Origin: Mucilaginibacter xinganensis
Lineage (GTDB): Bacteria; Bacteroidota; Bacteroidia; Sphingobacteriales; Sphingobacteriaceae
Direction: 5' to 3'
Assembly (NCBI GenBank): GCA_026225055.1
Contig: JAMFSA010000213.1
Location: 1-64,000 of the forward strand
Length of the DNA stretch: 64,000 bases
The translations under genes were made by a program, and so were the position numbers. This document shows, one piece after another, positions 7,247 to 15,517 of the stretch (positions within the stretch are counted from its first letter, which is position 1; the number at the start of each line of letters is the position of its first letter). Below the pieces are notes generated by a model. The model was not told where the DNA came from, made no database searches, and saw only the letters and a program-made list of their open reading frames with translations.

Positions 7247-7720
7247 ATGGACTACAAACGCAAACGCCGGCATGCGGTCAAACTACCGCATTACCAGGTC
7301 GCAGAAATTAAAGCACTTGGCCATAGCCACGAGATCGAGGCTTATCTTCGGTCCTGTGAAGTCTGGAGCCAAGCAAAAAACAAGCTGCAAGAGATTTACT
7401 ATTATATACAGGACGAAAGCGGCCGCCGCAAAAATTTTTATGCGGCCGGTTGGCAGAATGAACTTGGCCACTGGCAAGTCGCTGCGCCTAATTATACAGG
7501 TTGTCTTGGTCACCCAGCTTTGACGAACATTCCGGGCAAAGAAGACTATGCCTTGCTTTTTGAAACCTATTTTGATTACCTGCGCCATCCCGACATATCA
7601 AGTACAACAGCACACATCATCATCTTAAATAGTCCATGCTTATTACAAGTCGGATTAGCCAAAGCCAAAAGCTTCAACAAAACCCGGACATTTTTCAACA
7701 CCTCTTTGCCGATACCCTAA
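7247..7720 (+). CDS. TOPRIM/primase-like protein, C-terminally degenerate
   Basis: The protein (157 aa) resembles the second half of the TOPRIM-containing primase-like proteins of Bacteroidetes mobile elements. The stretch FYAAGWQNELGHW, then NYTGCLGHP, then LLFETYFDYL and HIIILNS, follows the family order (acidic TOPRIM motif, then LNS). The Asp-x-Asp part that should follow is replaced by an unrelated tail (TSLPIP). The zinc-finger N-terminal half is absent. It is therefore a shortened or decayed copy. Start at the ATG at 7247, just after a terminator; a GTG at 7187 would read through the terminator and is less likely. Confidence 0.45.
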   Translation: MDYKRKRRHAVKLPHYQVAEIKALGHSHEIEAYLRSCEVWSQAKNKLQEIYYYIQDESGRRKNFYAAGWQNELGHWQVAAPNYTGCLGHPALTNIPGKEDYALLFETYFDYLRHPDISSTTAHIIILNSPCLLQVGLAKAKSFNKTRTFFNTSLPIP

Positions 7721-7742
7721 AAACATTAAATTTGGGACACCA

Positions 7743-7883
7743 ATGGAAACCATAGAACAGGCCTACATCACCCATCCGACCGATAACCCCGGACAATTCA
7801 TCCTCGAATATCCCGGCGGAAGACGCGTGCTCGTCGAGATTGACCCCGAAACCCAAAAAGAAACATTCATCCGGGAACTTTAA
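7743..7883 (+). CDS. Small protein, 46 aa
   Basis: The ATG at 7743 opens 46 codons ending in TAA at 7881-7883. The product is acidic (METIEQAYIT... ETFIREL) with a central FILEYPGGRRVLVEID segment that suggests a small beta fold. It lies 22 bases after the TOPRIM-like gene on the same strand. I do not recognise the family. Codon use matches the neighbouring element genes, which is the main support. Confidence 0.45.
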   Translation: METIEQAYITHPTDNPGQFILEYPGGRRVLVEIDPETQKETFIREL

Positions 7884-7933
7884 GCGAAAAATACCGACCA
7901 CAGCTACACAGCTACATTTTATTTTTTTACGGA

Positions 7934-7989
7934 GCAAGATGTCCTTTTGTCGGACGGAAACGGATTTGCGCCGCCAAAAGGACTCTTGC
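7934..7989. other. Large inverted repeat, probable oriT
   Basis: GCAAGA-T-GTCCTTTTG (7934-7949) pairs with CAAAAGGAC-TCTTGC (7975-7989): 15 matched pairs with one bulged base, around a 25-base GC-rich centre. A smaller palindrome, CCCTAAAGGG, follows. It lies 41 bases before the MobC-like gene and about 520 before the relaxase, where transfer origins of MOB elements usually are. The nick site cannot be seen. Confidence 0.5.
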
Positions 7990-8029
7990 CCTAAAGGGTA
8001 GCTGTAAAACCTCGCAACTCGTTTTCCCT

Positions 8030-8440
8030 ATGCCTGAAGATCCAAAACGAAAAGGGCGTCCGCCAAAAAAGGAGGGTAAACGGACTTTTAAAGTCGATGT
8101 CAGGTTTACGGAAGAAGAATATAAACTCATCACTGCAATGAAGCTGACGCTGGGTATTAGTAAGACGCAATTGGTCAGGGCACGGGTGCTGCATAATGGA
8201 GCCGGCACTCTCATTAATGCTAAAGACCTTATCCGGCAGCTAAATGAGATCGGCGCTGAACTTGGGCGTTCCGGTAATAACCTGAACCAATTGGCCCATT
8301 ATGCCAATATATTAAATCAAAAAAACATCCTGTCCCCTGTGGTCGTGGAAAGATTTAGCCTGCTGCTGGAAAGCCATTTAAAATCGCGGACGGAGCTGGA
8401 TACATCATTACGGAAGATTATCCGTAGCCTGGGTCATTGA
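8030..8440 (+). CDS. mobC: MobC-like relaxosome accessory protein
   Basis: The protein (136 aa) has a basic N-terminus (KRKGRPPKKEGKRTF), a ribbon-helix-helix-like part (VDVRFTEEEYKLI) and a C-terminal helix with the family signature NEIGAELGRSGNNLNQLAHYAN (from about residue 70). MobC proteins bind oriT, open the strand and help the relaxase. The position, between the inverted repeat at 7934-7989 and the relaxase, fits. Start at the ATG at 8030. The product is basic and cytosolic. The family is convincing; the symbol is by analogy. Confidence 0.85.
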   Translation: MPEDPKRKGRPPKKEGKRTFKVDVRFTEEEYKLITAMKLTLGISKTQLVRARVLHNGAGTLINAKDLIRQLNEIGAELGRSGNNLNQLAHYANILNQKNILSPVVVERFSLLLESHLKSRTELDTSLRKIIRSLGH

Positions 8441-8447
8441 TATAAGG

Positions 8448-8458
8448 TTATCTACCAC
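8448..8458 (+). promoter_or_regulatory. TTATCTACCAC box upstream of the relaxase
   Basis: The 11-mer found at four promoters in this window occurs here, 54 bases before the relaxase start. At the expected distance of 19 bases there is only a poor -7 match (CGATATTC), so this copy may be weak or need an activator. Confidence 0.4.
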
Positions 8459-8511
8459 TATAACCATATACATAGCCCGATATTCAGTTCTATATCCAGC
8501 TACACGGTTAC

Positions 8512-9567
8512 ATGGTCGTTAAATTTCTGAAACCTTCCGCCACTTTTGGAGGTGTTTTTTATAACACGGACAAAGTCAGCTTGAACAAGGCCGAGCTTAT
8601 GGTCGCTGGAAATTTTGACGCGCTGAATGGCCTTGACGAAATACGTCCGGCTGATTACCGTAACCACCTAAAAGCGGTCTCAGCGCTTAACAAAGGTGTC
8701 CGTCAGCCACAGCTACATGTCGCTATTTCGACTGAGGGCCATAGTCACGATAAGCACGAACTTACCGCAATAGCTATGGCGTGGCTGGAAAAAATGGGTT
8801 ATGCCGGGCAACCCTACCTTATTTTCTTTCATAAGGATACGGAGCATAACCATGTGCATATCGTCAGTACCCGGATCGACCATGAGGGCAGAAAGATAAG
8901 TAGCGCTTTTGAGCGTGTTCGGGCCGTTAAAGCAATGAACCAAATCATGGGCCTGGATGAGGATAAAGCTGTGCAAAAGGATTTAGAGAAAGCAATGTCC
9001 TATTGCTTTTCCAACGTTGCTCAATTTAAGCTGATCCTCGAAAAGCAAGGCTATACGATCAAAGATAATGACCTGATCAAATTTGGAATAAAACAGACGG
9101 AACTGGACTTTGGAAAGATTCAATTCCGCGACCCTGATCCGCGTCGTGCTACTCAACTGAAAGCCATTTTTAAAAAGTATGCCAACCAACAGGATGTAGC
9201 CGGCTTTGCGGAATATTTGAAAACCAAAATGGGTATCGAACTGGTCTTTCACTCAAAAGACGGTAAACCAGCTTATGGCTACACAGTTATAGATCATGCT
9301 CAAAAGAACGTTTACAAAGGCAGCCAGATCATGCCACTAAAAGAATTGCTGGCCTCAAAAGAAACTAAACATCCTTTGCAGCAGCTACGACAAACAAGTC
9401 ATGAAAGTAAAGTTAATTCAAATATACCCTCGCAGCAATTCCAACAAATAAGCCAAAAGGAACAAGATACATCGCTACGTATCAGTATCTCCAGCGACAT
9501 CGACGACGAAGCTATTCACGGGCCGCGCCGGAACCGGAAGAAAAAGGCCCGCACTAACCACCGCTAA
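8512..9567 (+). CDS. Relaxase/mobilization nuclease
   Basis: The protein (351 aa) is a relaxase of the Bacteroidetes mobilization type. The metal-binding histidines are in HKDTEHNHVHIV (H107, H112, H114, H116); the catalytic Tyr is probably Y17 in GGVFYNTDK. The relaxase nicks oriT and stays bound to the 5' end during transfer. The C-terminal third is Lys/Gln/Ser-rich and probably disordered, ending in a basic RRNRKKKART tail. The start at the ATG at 8512 matches the family N-terminus. It follows mobC and precedes a broken PAPS-reductase-like gene. Confidence 0.88.
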   Translation: MVVKFLKPSATFGGVFYNTDKVSLNKAELMVAGNFDALNGLDEIRPADYRNHLKAVSALNKGVRQPQLHVAISTEGHSHDKHELTAIAMAWLEKMGYAGQPYLIFFHKDTEHNHVHIVSTRIDHEGRKISSAFERVRAVKAMNQIMGLDEDKAVQKDLEKAMSYCFSNVAQFKLILEKQGYTIKDNDLIKFGIKQTELDFGKIQFRDPDPRRATQLKAIFKKYANQQDVAGFAEYLKTKMGIELVFHSKDGKPAYGYTVIDHAQKNVYKGSQIMPLKELLASKETKHPLQQLRQTSHESKVNSNIPSQQFQQISQKEQDTSLRISISSDIDDEAIHGPRRNRKKKARTNHR

Positions 9568-9588
9568 TATTTAATACCCCTATTTTTC

Positions 9589-10315
9589 ATGACGCGTGTT
9601 TTCAACCTCTCCGGCGGCAAGTGCTCCGCCTATATGACCATTTTATCCCAGCCGACACCCGACGATATTGTATTATTTACCGATACCGGCCGCGAACATC
9701 CGGCTACTTATAAGTTCCTGGACGAGATAGAAAAGAACGAGGGCTTTAAGGTCCATCGCGCGGCCTATACGCACCGGAGAAGCCCTGGTCAAACCGGCTT
9801 TGATGCGCTGACTAATTGGAAGCGGTACCTGCCCAACCGGGTTAAACGGATTTGCACGGTTGAGCTGAAAATCATGGTAGCCCGGCGTTACCTGCGGCCA
9901 CTTGTCGGTCTGCGGTTTGAGCAATATATCGGTTTTCGGGCAGACGAGGAACGAACGACGGGTCAAAAACTATCGAAGTACCTACAAAGGGACGATAACC
10001 AAGTTCCCGCTTTATGAAAAAGGCATCACCAAAGCAATGGTCGATGCCTTTTGGCTTTCTAAACCATACACTTTGGAGATACCGCCCATACTTGGTAACT
10101 GTGATTTGTGTTTCCTGAAGGGAAAGAACAGCATCATTAAGATTATGGCGCAATACCCGGAATTAGCCGATAAATGGATTGCCGATGAACATCGTTCGGG
10201 CAACACCTTTTTCCCGGACGTTTCTTACGAACAACTACTTACCATCGCTAAAAAGCAGTCAAAGCCCTTCGATCTTCAGGAAGCGCGGCCTGCTTATAGC
10301 TGTCATTGCAACTAA
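9589..10315 (+). pseudogene. PAPS reductase-like (PP-loop) gene, frameshifted by a 4-bp duplication
   Basis: The first frame (from the ATG at 9589) has the PP-loop SGGKCSAYM and the sequence up to IGFRADEER, then goes out of frame and stops at 10017. The next frame continues the protein from ERRVKNYRSTYKG to NCDLCFLKGK and the Cys-rich end (CHCN), stopping at 10315. The junction holds a tandem repeat, AACGAACG (9950-9957); removing one 4-bp unit restores one frame of about 240 residues. Intact relatives are N-type ATP pyrophosphatases seen in mobile elements, with two Cys near the end that may bind a metal cluster. The 3' end meets parA within one base. Confidence 0.85.
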
Positions 10316-10316
10316 C

Positions 10317-10940
10317 ATGATCATTCTTATCGGCAACCAAAAGGGCGGCGCGGGCAAAAGCACCGTCACGCTTTTGCTCGCGAACTACCTCACCCAGGCG
10401 AAAATGAAGCCGGTTACGGTGATAGATATGGATTATCAACAGTCTATCGCGCAGAAATACGAGCGTGCGAAATTGCTGGAGAATACCGAGCCCTATACGG
10501 TGGTGGCCGCCAGCCTGGAGCATTTTCCCGGCATGAAAAACATCATGTGCACCGATGATGCGCAGATCGTCTTGATCGACCTCCCGGGCAAGCTGGATGA
10601 CGATGGTTTGATAGCTGTTTTCGAGTCCGCCGATTTGGTGATCTGCCCTTTTTCTTATGACGAGTTCAGCTTTGAATCGACGATATTGTTTTCAGTTGTG
10701 CTGCGCAAGATCAACGAAAAAGTACCGCTGGTTTATGTTCCCAACCGGGTAAAAGCCAATGTCAAATATGAAACCCGTGTCGACGTCGATGAACAACTGG
10801 CCAAATTAGGGTACGTGACCGGCGCCCTGCCTGACCGTGTTGATTTTCAGCGGGTCAGCACCTTCCAAACTCCCCTTGCTATCCTGCCGGTCGTGCTTAA
10901 CGCCTTTGACACCATTTACAAACAATATTTCCATGAGTGA
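10317..10940 (+). CDS. traA: ParA/MinD-type ATPase (TraA-like)
   Basis: The protein (207 aa) has the deviant Walker A motif GNQKGGAGKST (6-16), a Walker B-like VLIDLPG and the PNRVKAN region. Bacteroidetes conjugative elements start their tra operon with such an ATPase, named TraA, which may position the element or the transfer machine. The start at the ATG at 10317 lies one base after the previous stop; an upstream alternative would read through the PAPS-reductase end and is not used. It overlaps the next gene by 8 bases (ATG at 10933). Confidence 0.87.
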   Translation: MIILIGNQKGGAGKSTVTLLLANYLTQAKMKPVTVIDMDYQQSIAQKYERAKLLENTEPYTVVAASLEHFPGMKNIMCTDDAQIVLIDLPGKLDDDGLIAVFESADLVICPFSYDEFSFESTILFSVVLRKINEKVPLVYVPNRVKANVKYETRVDVDEQLAKLGYVTGALPDRVDFQRVSTFQTPLAILPVVLNAFDTIYKQYFHE

Positions 10941-11244
10941 GATCAAATCATTGGCTGACCAGCTCCGCAGCAATATCAATAAGCAGGGGTCGCCTAAGGA
11001 AAAAAACAAGGCACCGCCGGTTCCGGAAATCCTCGAACGTATCCGCAAATACGATAACCGCGACCACAAAAGCCTGATGCACATCCGCTTTGATACGGAT
11101 ACCATCAAAATGCTTAACCAATTCAAAATGGCTACCGGCGTCGATGTCACCAAGCTGGTCGCCTTTTCCGTACATCACCTGCTCGAACAACACCCCGAGC
11201 TTAAATGCATCATCAAACAATTTATCCAACAGCTTGAACTATGA
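10933..11244 (+). CDS. TraB-like (DUF3408-like) small protein
   Basis: The protein (103 aa) is cytosolic and has a linker of Lys, Asn and Pro followed by a folded C-terminal half: HIRFDTDTIKMLNQFKMATGVDVTKLVAFSV, the kind of ribbon-helix-helix-like region seen in DUF3408 (TraB) proteins that follow TraA. It overlaps the ATPase upstream by 8 bases and the next gene by 4 (ATGA). A role in DNA partition or transfer gene control together with the ATPase is inferred from position. Confidence 0.6.
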   Translation: MSEIKSLADQLRSNINKQGSPKEKNKAPPVPEILERIRKYDNRDHKSLMHIRFDTDTIKMLNQFKMATGVDVTKLVAFSVHHLLEQHPELKCIIKQFIQQLEL

Positions 11245-11543
11245 ACTGGTTGCATTTCTTAAACTGGGTGGCAGGGCTTTATTTGATTTATTACCTTGCC
11301 CACATCCTTTTCGACTACTCGCGTAACAGGCGGCCGCACGCCAGCTTTTCCGGCGAGCTTACTTTCACCGAAGACATTTCACCCAAAAAGATCGAGCACC
11401 TGCCGGATAAAACCGAAAGCCCGCCAAAACAAGCACCAAAAACTGAATCAGCCATCATCGGTTCCGGCGGTGTTTCCCTTAAAAATCTCTTTAGCCTTTG
11501 CCGCGAGGAAGCCATTATTTACACCCGACCGGTCAGCTTTTAA
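11241..11543 (+). CDS. Small membrane-anchored protein of the tra operon
   Basis: The protein (100 aa) has one N-terminal membrane segment (about residues 3-24, LHFLNWVAGLYLIYYLAHI) and a long polar tail, basic first and then Pro/Glu-rich, with a final LKNLFSLCREEAIIY segment. The position matches the TraC/TraD-like slot in Bacteroidetes transfer operons, but I cannot assign a family. It starts within the stop of its neighbour (ATGA at 11241-11244) and is followed by a 4-base gap to the next gene. Confidence 0.6.
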   Translation: MNWLHFLNWVAGLYLIYYLAHILFDYSRNRRPHASFSGELTFTEDISPKKIEHLPDKTESPPKQAPKTESAIIGSGGVSLKNLFSLCREEAIIYTRPVSF

Positions 11544-11547
11544 CTCG

Positions 11548-11799
11548 ATGATCTTATTACAAGCACCCGGCCTTGACGAGCTCCAGCAAGCCGAGGACCA
11601 GCTCCACTCCTCCTTTTTCTCCGCCCTTGATGTCGCCCTCGTGATCGCCGCAATTTTCGGCATTGTCGGGAGCCTCCGCATCTATTACAACTGGCAAATG
11701 GGCGAAAAGGAGATCACTTATGAAGTTTCCGCATGGTTCTTCGCCGCGCTCTTTATGGTGCTGGCCGGCATATTTCTCCGGGCCGTCTTCGGCCTTTAA
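11548..11799 (+). CDS. DUF4134-like membrane protein (TraE type, first copy)
   Basis: The protein (83 aa) has two membrane segments, VALVIAAIFGIVGSLRIYYNW and FFAALFMVLAGIFLRAVFGL, the same layout and the same I-V-G-x-x-R-x-Y-x-x-W motif as the next gene at 11832. The two are therefore paralogues. TraE (DUF4134) resembles VirB2-like small transfer proteins, though its precise role is unproven. The N-terminus lacks the signal peptide seen in the second copy. Start at the ATG at 11548. A TraE pair is a plausible early duplication. Confidence 0.7.
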   Translation: MILLQAPGLDELQQAEDQLHSSFFSALDVALVIAAIFGIVGSLRIYYNWQMGEKEITYEVSAWFFAALFMVLAGIFLRAVFGL

Positions 11800-11831
11800 C
11801 CAAACCATTTAATACCACAACCCCTATTAAA

Positions 11832-12140
11832 ATGAACTTTCTGAAAAAAATATGGGCGACAGCTATGCTGTTCGTCTTTGGAACCATTACGGCCTTCGCC
11901 CAAAACGGCGTCAATGGCCTGAACACCGCGACCACCACCCTGAAAACCTATGTGGATCCCGTAACCAATATCACCCTCGTCATTGGCGGGATCGTCGGCA
12001 TTGTCGGCGCGATCCGCGTCTATTCTAAATGGAACAGCGGTGACCAGGATATCAATAAAGAACTGATGGGCTGGGGTGGCTCCTGCGTCTTTTTGGTCGT
12101 ATCAGCCTTAGTCATCAAAGCTTTCTTTGGCCTGACCTAA
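11832..12140 (+). CDS. traE: TraE (DUF4134)
   Basis: The protein (102 aa) has a signal peptide (ending near AFAQ), then two membrane segments with IGGIVGIVGAIRVYSKW and FLVVSALVIKAFFGL. It is the standard TraE of Bacteroidetes conjugative transposons, a likely VirB2 (pilin-like) analogue of the type IV secretion machine. It sits between a paralogue (11548) and TraF, and its stop overlaps the TraF start by one base (TAATG). Confidence 0.88.
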   Translation: MNFLKKIWATAMLFVFGTITAFAQNGVNGLNTATTTLKTYVDPVTNITLVIGGIVGIVGAIRVYSKWNSGDQDINKELMGWGGSCVFLVVSALVIKAFFGLT

Positions 12141-12448
12141 TGGCAAAGCGTTTCGCTGTCTATAAGGGGCTACAGAAGCCCCTTATGTTTAAAGGCTTCA
12201 AAGGCAAATTCATCTATTGGGGCATAGGTTGCTTACTCGCCGGTTTGGTCTTTGGCGCACTCACCATGACTTTGGTTAATGGCTGGCTGGGCGCCTTAGT
12301 GCTGGCCGGCTGCATCACCGGCGGGCTTTTCTACATCGCCGGGCGCCAGAAAAAAGGCCTATATGTCAAGACGCGCAGCGCGTCCATTCATATTCATTCC
12401 CCGAAATTCAAACATCTCAAACGCTATGCCTTCCAAAAAGACATTTGA
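12140..12448 (+). CDS. traF: TraF (DUF4133)
   Basis: The protein (102 aa) has a short basic N-terminus, two close membrane segments (about residues 25-70) with a G-rich turn, and a basic C-terminal tail. This is the layout of DUF4133/TraF, a VirB3-like inner-membrane part of the conjugation machine that works beside the VirB4 ATPase. It follows TraE and overlaps the TraG start by 23 bases, the order seen in CTn-type elements. Confidence 0.88.
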   Translation: MAKRFAVYKGLQKPLMFKGFKGKFIYWGIGCLLAGLVFGALTMTLVNGWLGALVLAGCITGGLFYIAGRQKKGLYVKTRSASIHIHSPKFKHLKRYAFQKDI

Positions 12449-14855
12449 CCTGCCTTATGTCGGCGTCGATAAAAGCGGACCACATGAATTGCTCATTGGC
12501 AGCGACGGCAGCCTGTCAATCCTCATCCGGCTCCATAACCCGGTGATCCGCTATTCGGCGTCACCGGTAGCTTATGAGGAGTTTCACCAATTGATGACTG
12601 GTGTCGTCAAGGTTTTAGGTGACGGATATATCCTGCAAAAGCAGGACATCATTAGCCAAAACACTTACCCGCTGAAACCCTCAGGCGAATACCTGCAGGA
12701 AAAGTATAATGCGCATTTCGCCGGGCGTGATTTCCTGGCTATACAAACTTATCTCACCATTACCCGGCCGGTTAAAAAAGGCGCGTTCTATGTTTACGAT
12801 CATAAAACCTTGGTGGCATTCCGTCAGGCCATAGCCAAGGTGACCGACATATTAGATGCCTCCGGCACGGGACCGGTGATCCTTAAAGAGAAAGAGATCA
12901 ATGAACTGGTTATGCGCCTGCTGGCGATGGATTTTAAAAGCGAAAGTATTTCGCTCGATAATTACCAGCCTACTGACACCGAGATCAATATGGGTAGTCG
13001 CGCCATTCGCAGCATCAGTCTGGTCAATACCGATGCCATCGACCTGCCGCAGGAAGTCGGCACGCATATCGAGCTGAATGAAAAAGACACGCTCCGTGGT
13101 TTCCCGATAGACTTCCTGTCATTTTTATTCAAATTGCCGGATTTCGAGGTGCTGGTATTCAACCAGGTGATCGAGATCCCTAACCAGTCCATGACACTCA
13201 AAAAACTTGAGCTGAAAAAGAAACGGCATTCGGGCATTCCCGACCCTGCGAATCAGCTTTGCGTCGAGGATATCGATCTATTGCTCAATGATGTGGCGCG
13301 GGAGAATCAGTTACTGGTCAATTGCCATTTCAATATATTGATGGTTTGCGAAAAAGAACAACTACAGAAGTCGGCCAATTTTATTGAAAGCTCGCTCTTC
13401 TCCTTGGGTATAGTCCCGAGCAAGAATGCCTATAACCAATTGGAACTGTTTCGCTGCGCACTACCGGGTAATGCGATTGAACTTAAAGAATATGATTGGT
13501 TCCTGACGACTTGCGATGCGGCACTCTGTTTCTTTCTAAAGGAGGCCATGCCGCAGGACGAGCCTTCTGATTTCCTGATCCGATTCACTGACCGGCAAGG
13601 CATACCGGTGGGTATCGATCCCGCCGACCTCCCGATGCGTACCAACCGCATCAACAACCGCAATAAGTTTGTGCTGGGCCCGAGCGGTTCCGGAAAGAGC
13701 TTTTTCATGAATGCGCTGATCGAGCAGTACATGCTTTTTAACATGGACATGGTGATAGTGGATACCGGTCACTCCTATTCGGGCCTGTGTGCTTATTACA
13801 AGGGCAAGTACATCACCTACACTGACAAGCAACCGATCACGATGAACCCCTTCCGCATCACGGAGGAAGAATATAATATCGAGAAGAAGGATTTCCTGGT
13901 TACGCTGATCGGCGTCGCCTGGAAAGGCCCAGAAGGTGTTTTTAGCCCGGTAGAGCGTGATGTAATAGCCAATGTCTTATCTGCATACTTCGCTGATGCT
14001 TTCTGCAACAAAGGTGATCTGAGTTTCAACTCGTTTTATGAATATGCGATCCAAAGAGTACCAGAAATAAAAACCGAAGAACGCATCGTTTTTGACTTCG
14101 ATGAATTCCGCTACGTCCTGAAAAAGTTCTTCAAAGGCGGCGAGTTTGAAACCATCCTCAACAAGGAAGCCGATAAGTCCTTATTCAGCGAACGCTTTAT
14201 CGTCTTCGAGATCGACAGCATCAAAGAGCATAAGATCCTCTTTCCACTGGTCACGCTCATCATCATGGATGTTTTCATCCAGAAAATGCGCTACAGGCAA
14301 AATCAGCGTAAATGTCTGATCGTTGAGGAAGCCTGGAAAGCTATAGCCAGTCCTTTAATGGCGGGGTACCTGCTTTACCTCTATAAAACCGTGCGAAAAT
14401 TTTGGGGTGAAGCGATCGTGGTGACGCAGGAATTAGGCGACATCATCGGCAACGCGGTGGTTAAAGACAGTATTATTAACAATTCCGATACCATTTGCCT
14501 GCTTGACCAGACGAAGTTCAAGGATAATTACAATGACATCGCCGCATTGCTTTCTATCAACGAAACCGAGCGACGAAAGATCTTCACCATCAACCAACTA
14601 GATAATCAGGCGAACCGTGGCCGTTTCAAGGAAGTCTATATCCGCCGTGGTTCGACCGGCGAGGTTTACGGCGTCGAGGTGGCCCTGGAGCAATACCTGA
14701 CCTATACCACTGAGAAGCCCGAAAAATCCGCCGTTGAAAAGTACACTAACCGTTATGATTCCTATGCCAAAGGCCTAGACGCATTTATACTCGATTTCAA
14801 AAAAAGCGGGCTATCGCTGCCTCAATTTATAAACCATGTAAACCAAAATCCATGA
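12426..14855 (+). CDS. traG: TraG, VirB4-type conjugation ATPase
   Basis: The protein (809 aa) is the VirB4-like ATPase of Bacteroidetes transfer systems. The N-terminal DUF3875-like half is followed by a P-loop domain with Walker A GPSGSGKS (418-425) and Walker B KCLIVEEAW (about 629-637), and by a TQE motif (VVTQELGDI). It energises pilus assembly and substrate transfer at the inner membrane. I chose the ATG at 12426 because the frame upstream overlaps TraF and the family N-terminus (TFDLPYVGVD) starts here. It overlaps TraF by 23 bases and the next gene by 4 (ATGA), so translation is coupled. Confidence 0.92.
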   Translation: MPSKKTFDLPYVGVDKSGPHELLIGSDGSLSILIRLHNPVIRYSASPVAYEEFHQLMTGVVKVLGDGYILQKQDIISQNTYPLKPSGEYLQEKYNAHFAGRDFLAIQTYLTITRPVKKGAFYVYDHKTLVAFRQAIAKVTDILDASGTGPVILKEKEINELVMRLLAMDFKSESISLDNYQPTDTEINMGSRAIRSISLVNTDAIDLPQEVGTHIELNEKDTLRGFPIDFLSFLFKLPDFEVLVFNQVIEIPNQSMTLKKLELKKKRHSGIPDPANQLCVEDIDLLLNDVARENQLLVNCHFNILMVCEKEQLQKSANFIESSLFSLGIVPSKNAYNQLELFRCALPGNAIELKEYDWFLTTCDAALCFFLKEAMPQDEPSDFLIRFTDRQGIPVGIDPADLPMRTNRINNRNKFVLGPSGSGKSFFMNALIEQYMLFNMDMVIVDTGHSYSGLCAYYKGKYITYTDKQPITMNPFRITEEEYNIEKKDFLVTLIGVAWKGPEGVFSPVERDVIANVLSAYFADAFCNKGDLSFNSFYEYAIQRVPEIKTEERIVFDFDEFRYVLKKFFKGGEFETILNKEADKSLFSERFIVFEIDSIKEHKILFPLVTLIIMDVFIQKMRYRQNQRKCLIVEEAWKAIASPLMAGYLLYLYKTVRKFWGEAIVVTQELGDIIGNAVVKDSIINNSDTICLLDQTKFKDNYNDIAALLSINETERRKIFTINQLDNQANRGRFKEVYIRRGSTGEVYGVEVALEQYLTYTTEKPEKSAVEKYTNRYDSYAKGLDAFILDFKKSGLSLPQFINHVNQNP

Positions 14856-15517
14856 AAATTTTGTGCGTATTTCTGATGATTATTTTTCTGCAAAATATGG
14901 TGAAAGCCCAGGAGGTCGTCGTTGACCCGGTCACCTCCGGGGCCATCCTCGTCAATAGCGGCATCATCAACAGCCAACTCAATACCACCAACAATAATTT
15001 AAGCGCCATTAACCGCGGCCAGCTGGCGGTCAGCAGCCAGTTGGTCATCGTCAATAAATTGCAAAATGACATCTTAACCGGTTTAAGCCAGGTCGCGTCA
15101 GTCATTAATAACCTGACCAGCATCAAGGATATCGCCGAATGCGGCAGCGATATCGTCACCGATGTCGGGCAATCGGTAACGCTTGCTAAATCTGATCCTG
15201 TGCTGTTATTATTTGCCGAGCAAGGTGCGCGTGATTTCGAGAAGCGAGCGGTTACGCTGGCAACCGATGTAAGCGCTTTTGTGCTGCAAGGTGGTAAGAA
15301 CAACCTGATGGACTCGGGTGAGCGGGGTAAGCTGCTGAATCATATCCTATCCGAGATGCAGATCCTGCGAGGTATTGCCTACGGGATGAACCGGGCGATG
15401 TATTGGGCAAAGCTAAATGGCATTTGGCGGTCATTAAACCCCTGGGCCGAATGGCAGAATGAAGATGTAAGGATCGCAAACGATGTATTGAACAATGCTA
15501 AATACTTAAAGGAATGA
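14852..15517 (+). CDS. Secreted VirB5-like protein, paralogue 1 of 3
   Basis: The protein (221 aa) has a signal peptide (about residues 1-19, ending MVKAQ), then a long helical, Asn/Ser/Val-rich body and a conserved end WAKLNGIWRSLNPWAEWQN...LNNAKYLKE. The next two genes share this end (NAKYLK) and the SDPVLLLF-like segment, so all three are paralogues. The position after TraG and before TraJ is where the DUF4141 (TraI, VirB5/TrbJ-like) protein is expected. It is probably an extracellular or periplasmic part of the conjugation channel. It overlaps TraG by 4 bases and the next gene by 4. Confidence 0.75.
   Translation: MKILCVFLMIIFLQNMVKAQEVVVDPVTSGAILVNSGIINSQLNTTNNNLSAINRGQLAVSSQLVIVNKLQNDILTGLSQVASVINNLTSIKDIAECGSDIVTDVGQSVTLAKSDPVLLLFAEQGARDFEKRAVTLATDVSAFVLQGGKNNLMDSGERGKLLNHILSEMQILRGIAYGMNRAMYWAKLNGIWRSLNPWAEWQNEDVRIANDVLNNAKYLKE

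Noticed and set aside
14827..15303. Minus-strand open frame inside the first VirB5-like gene
   Set aside because: Composition follows the codon structure of the real plus-strand gene; no motif or start signal was seen.
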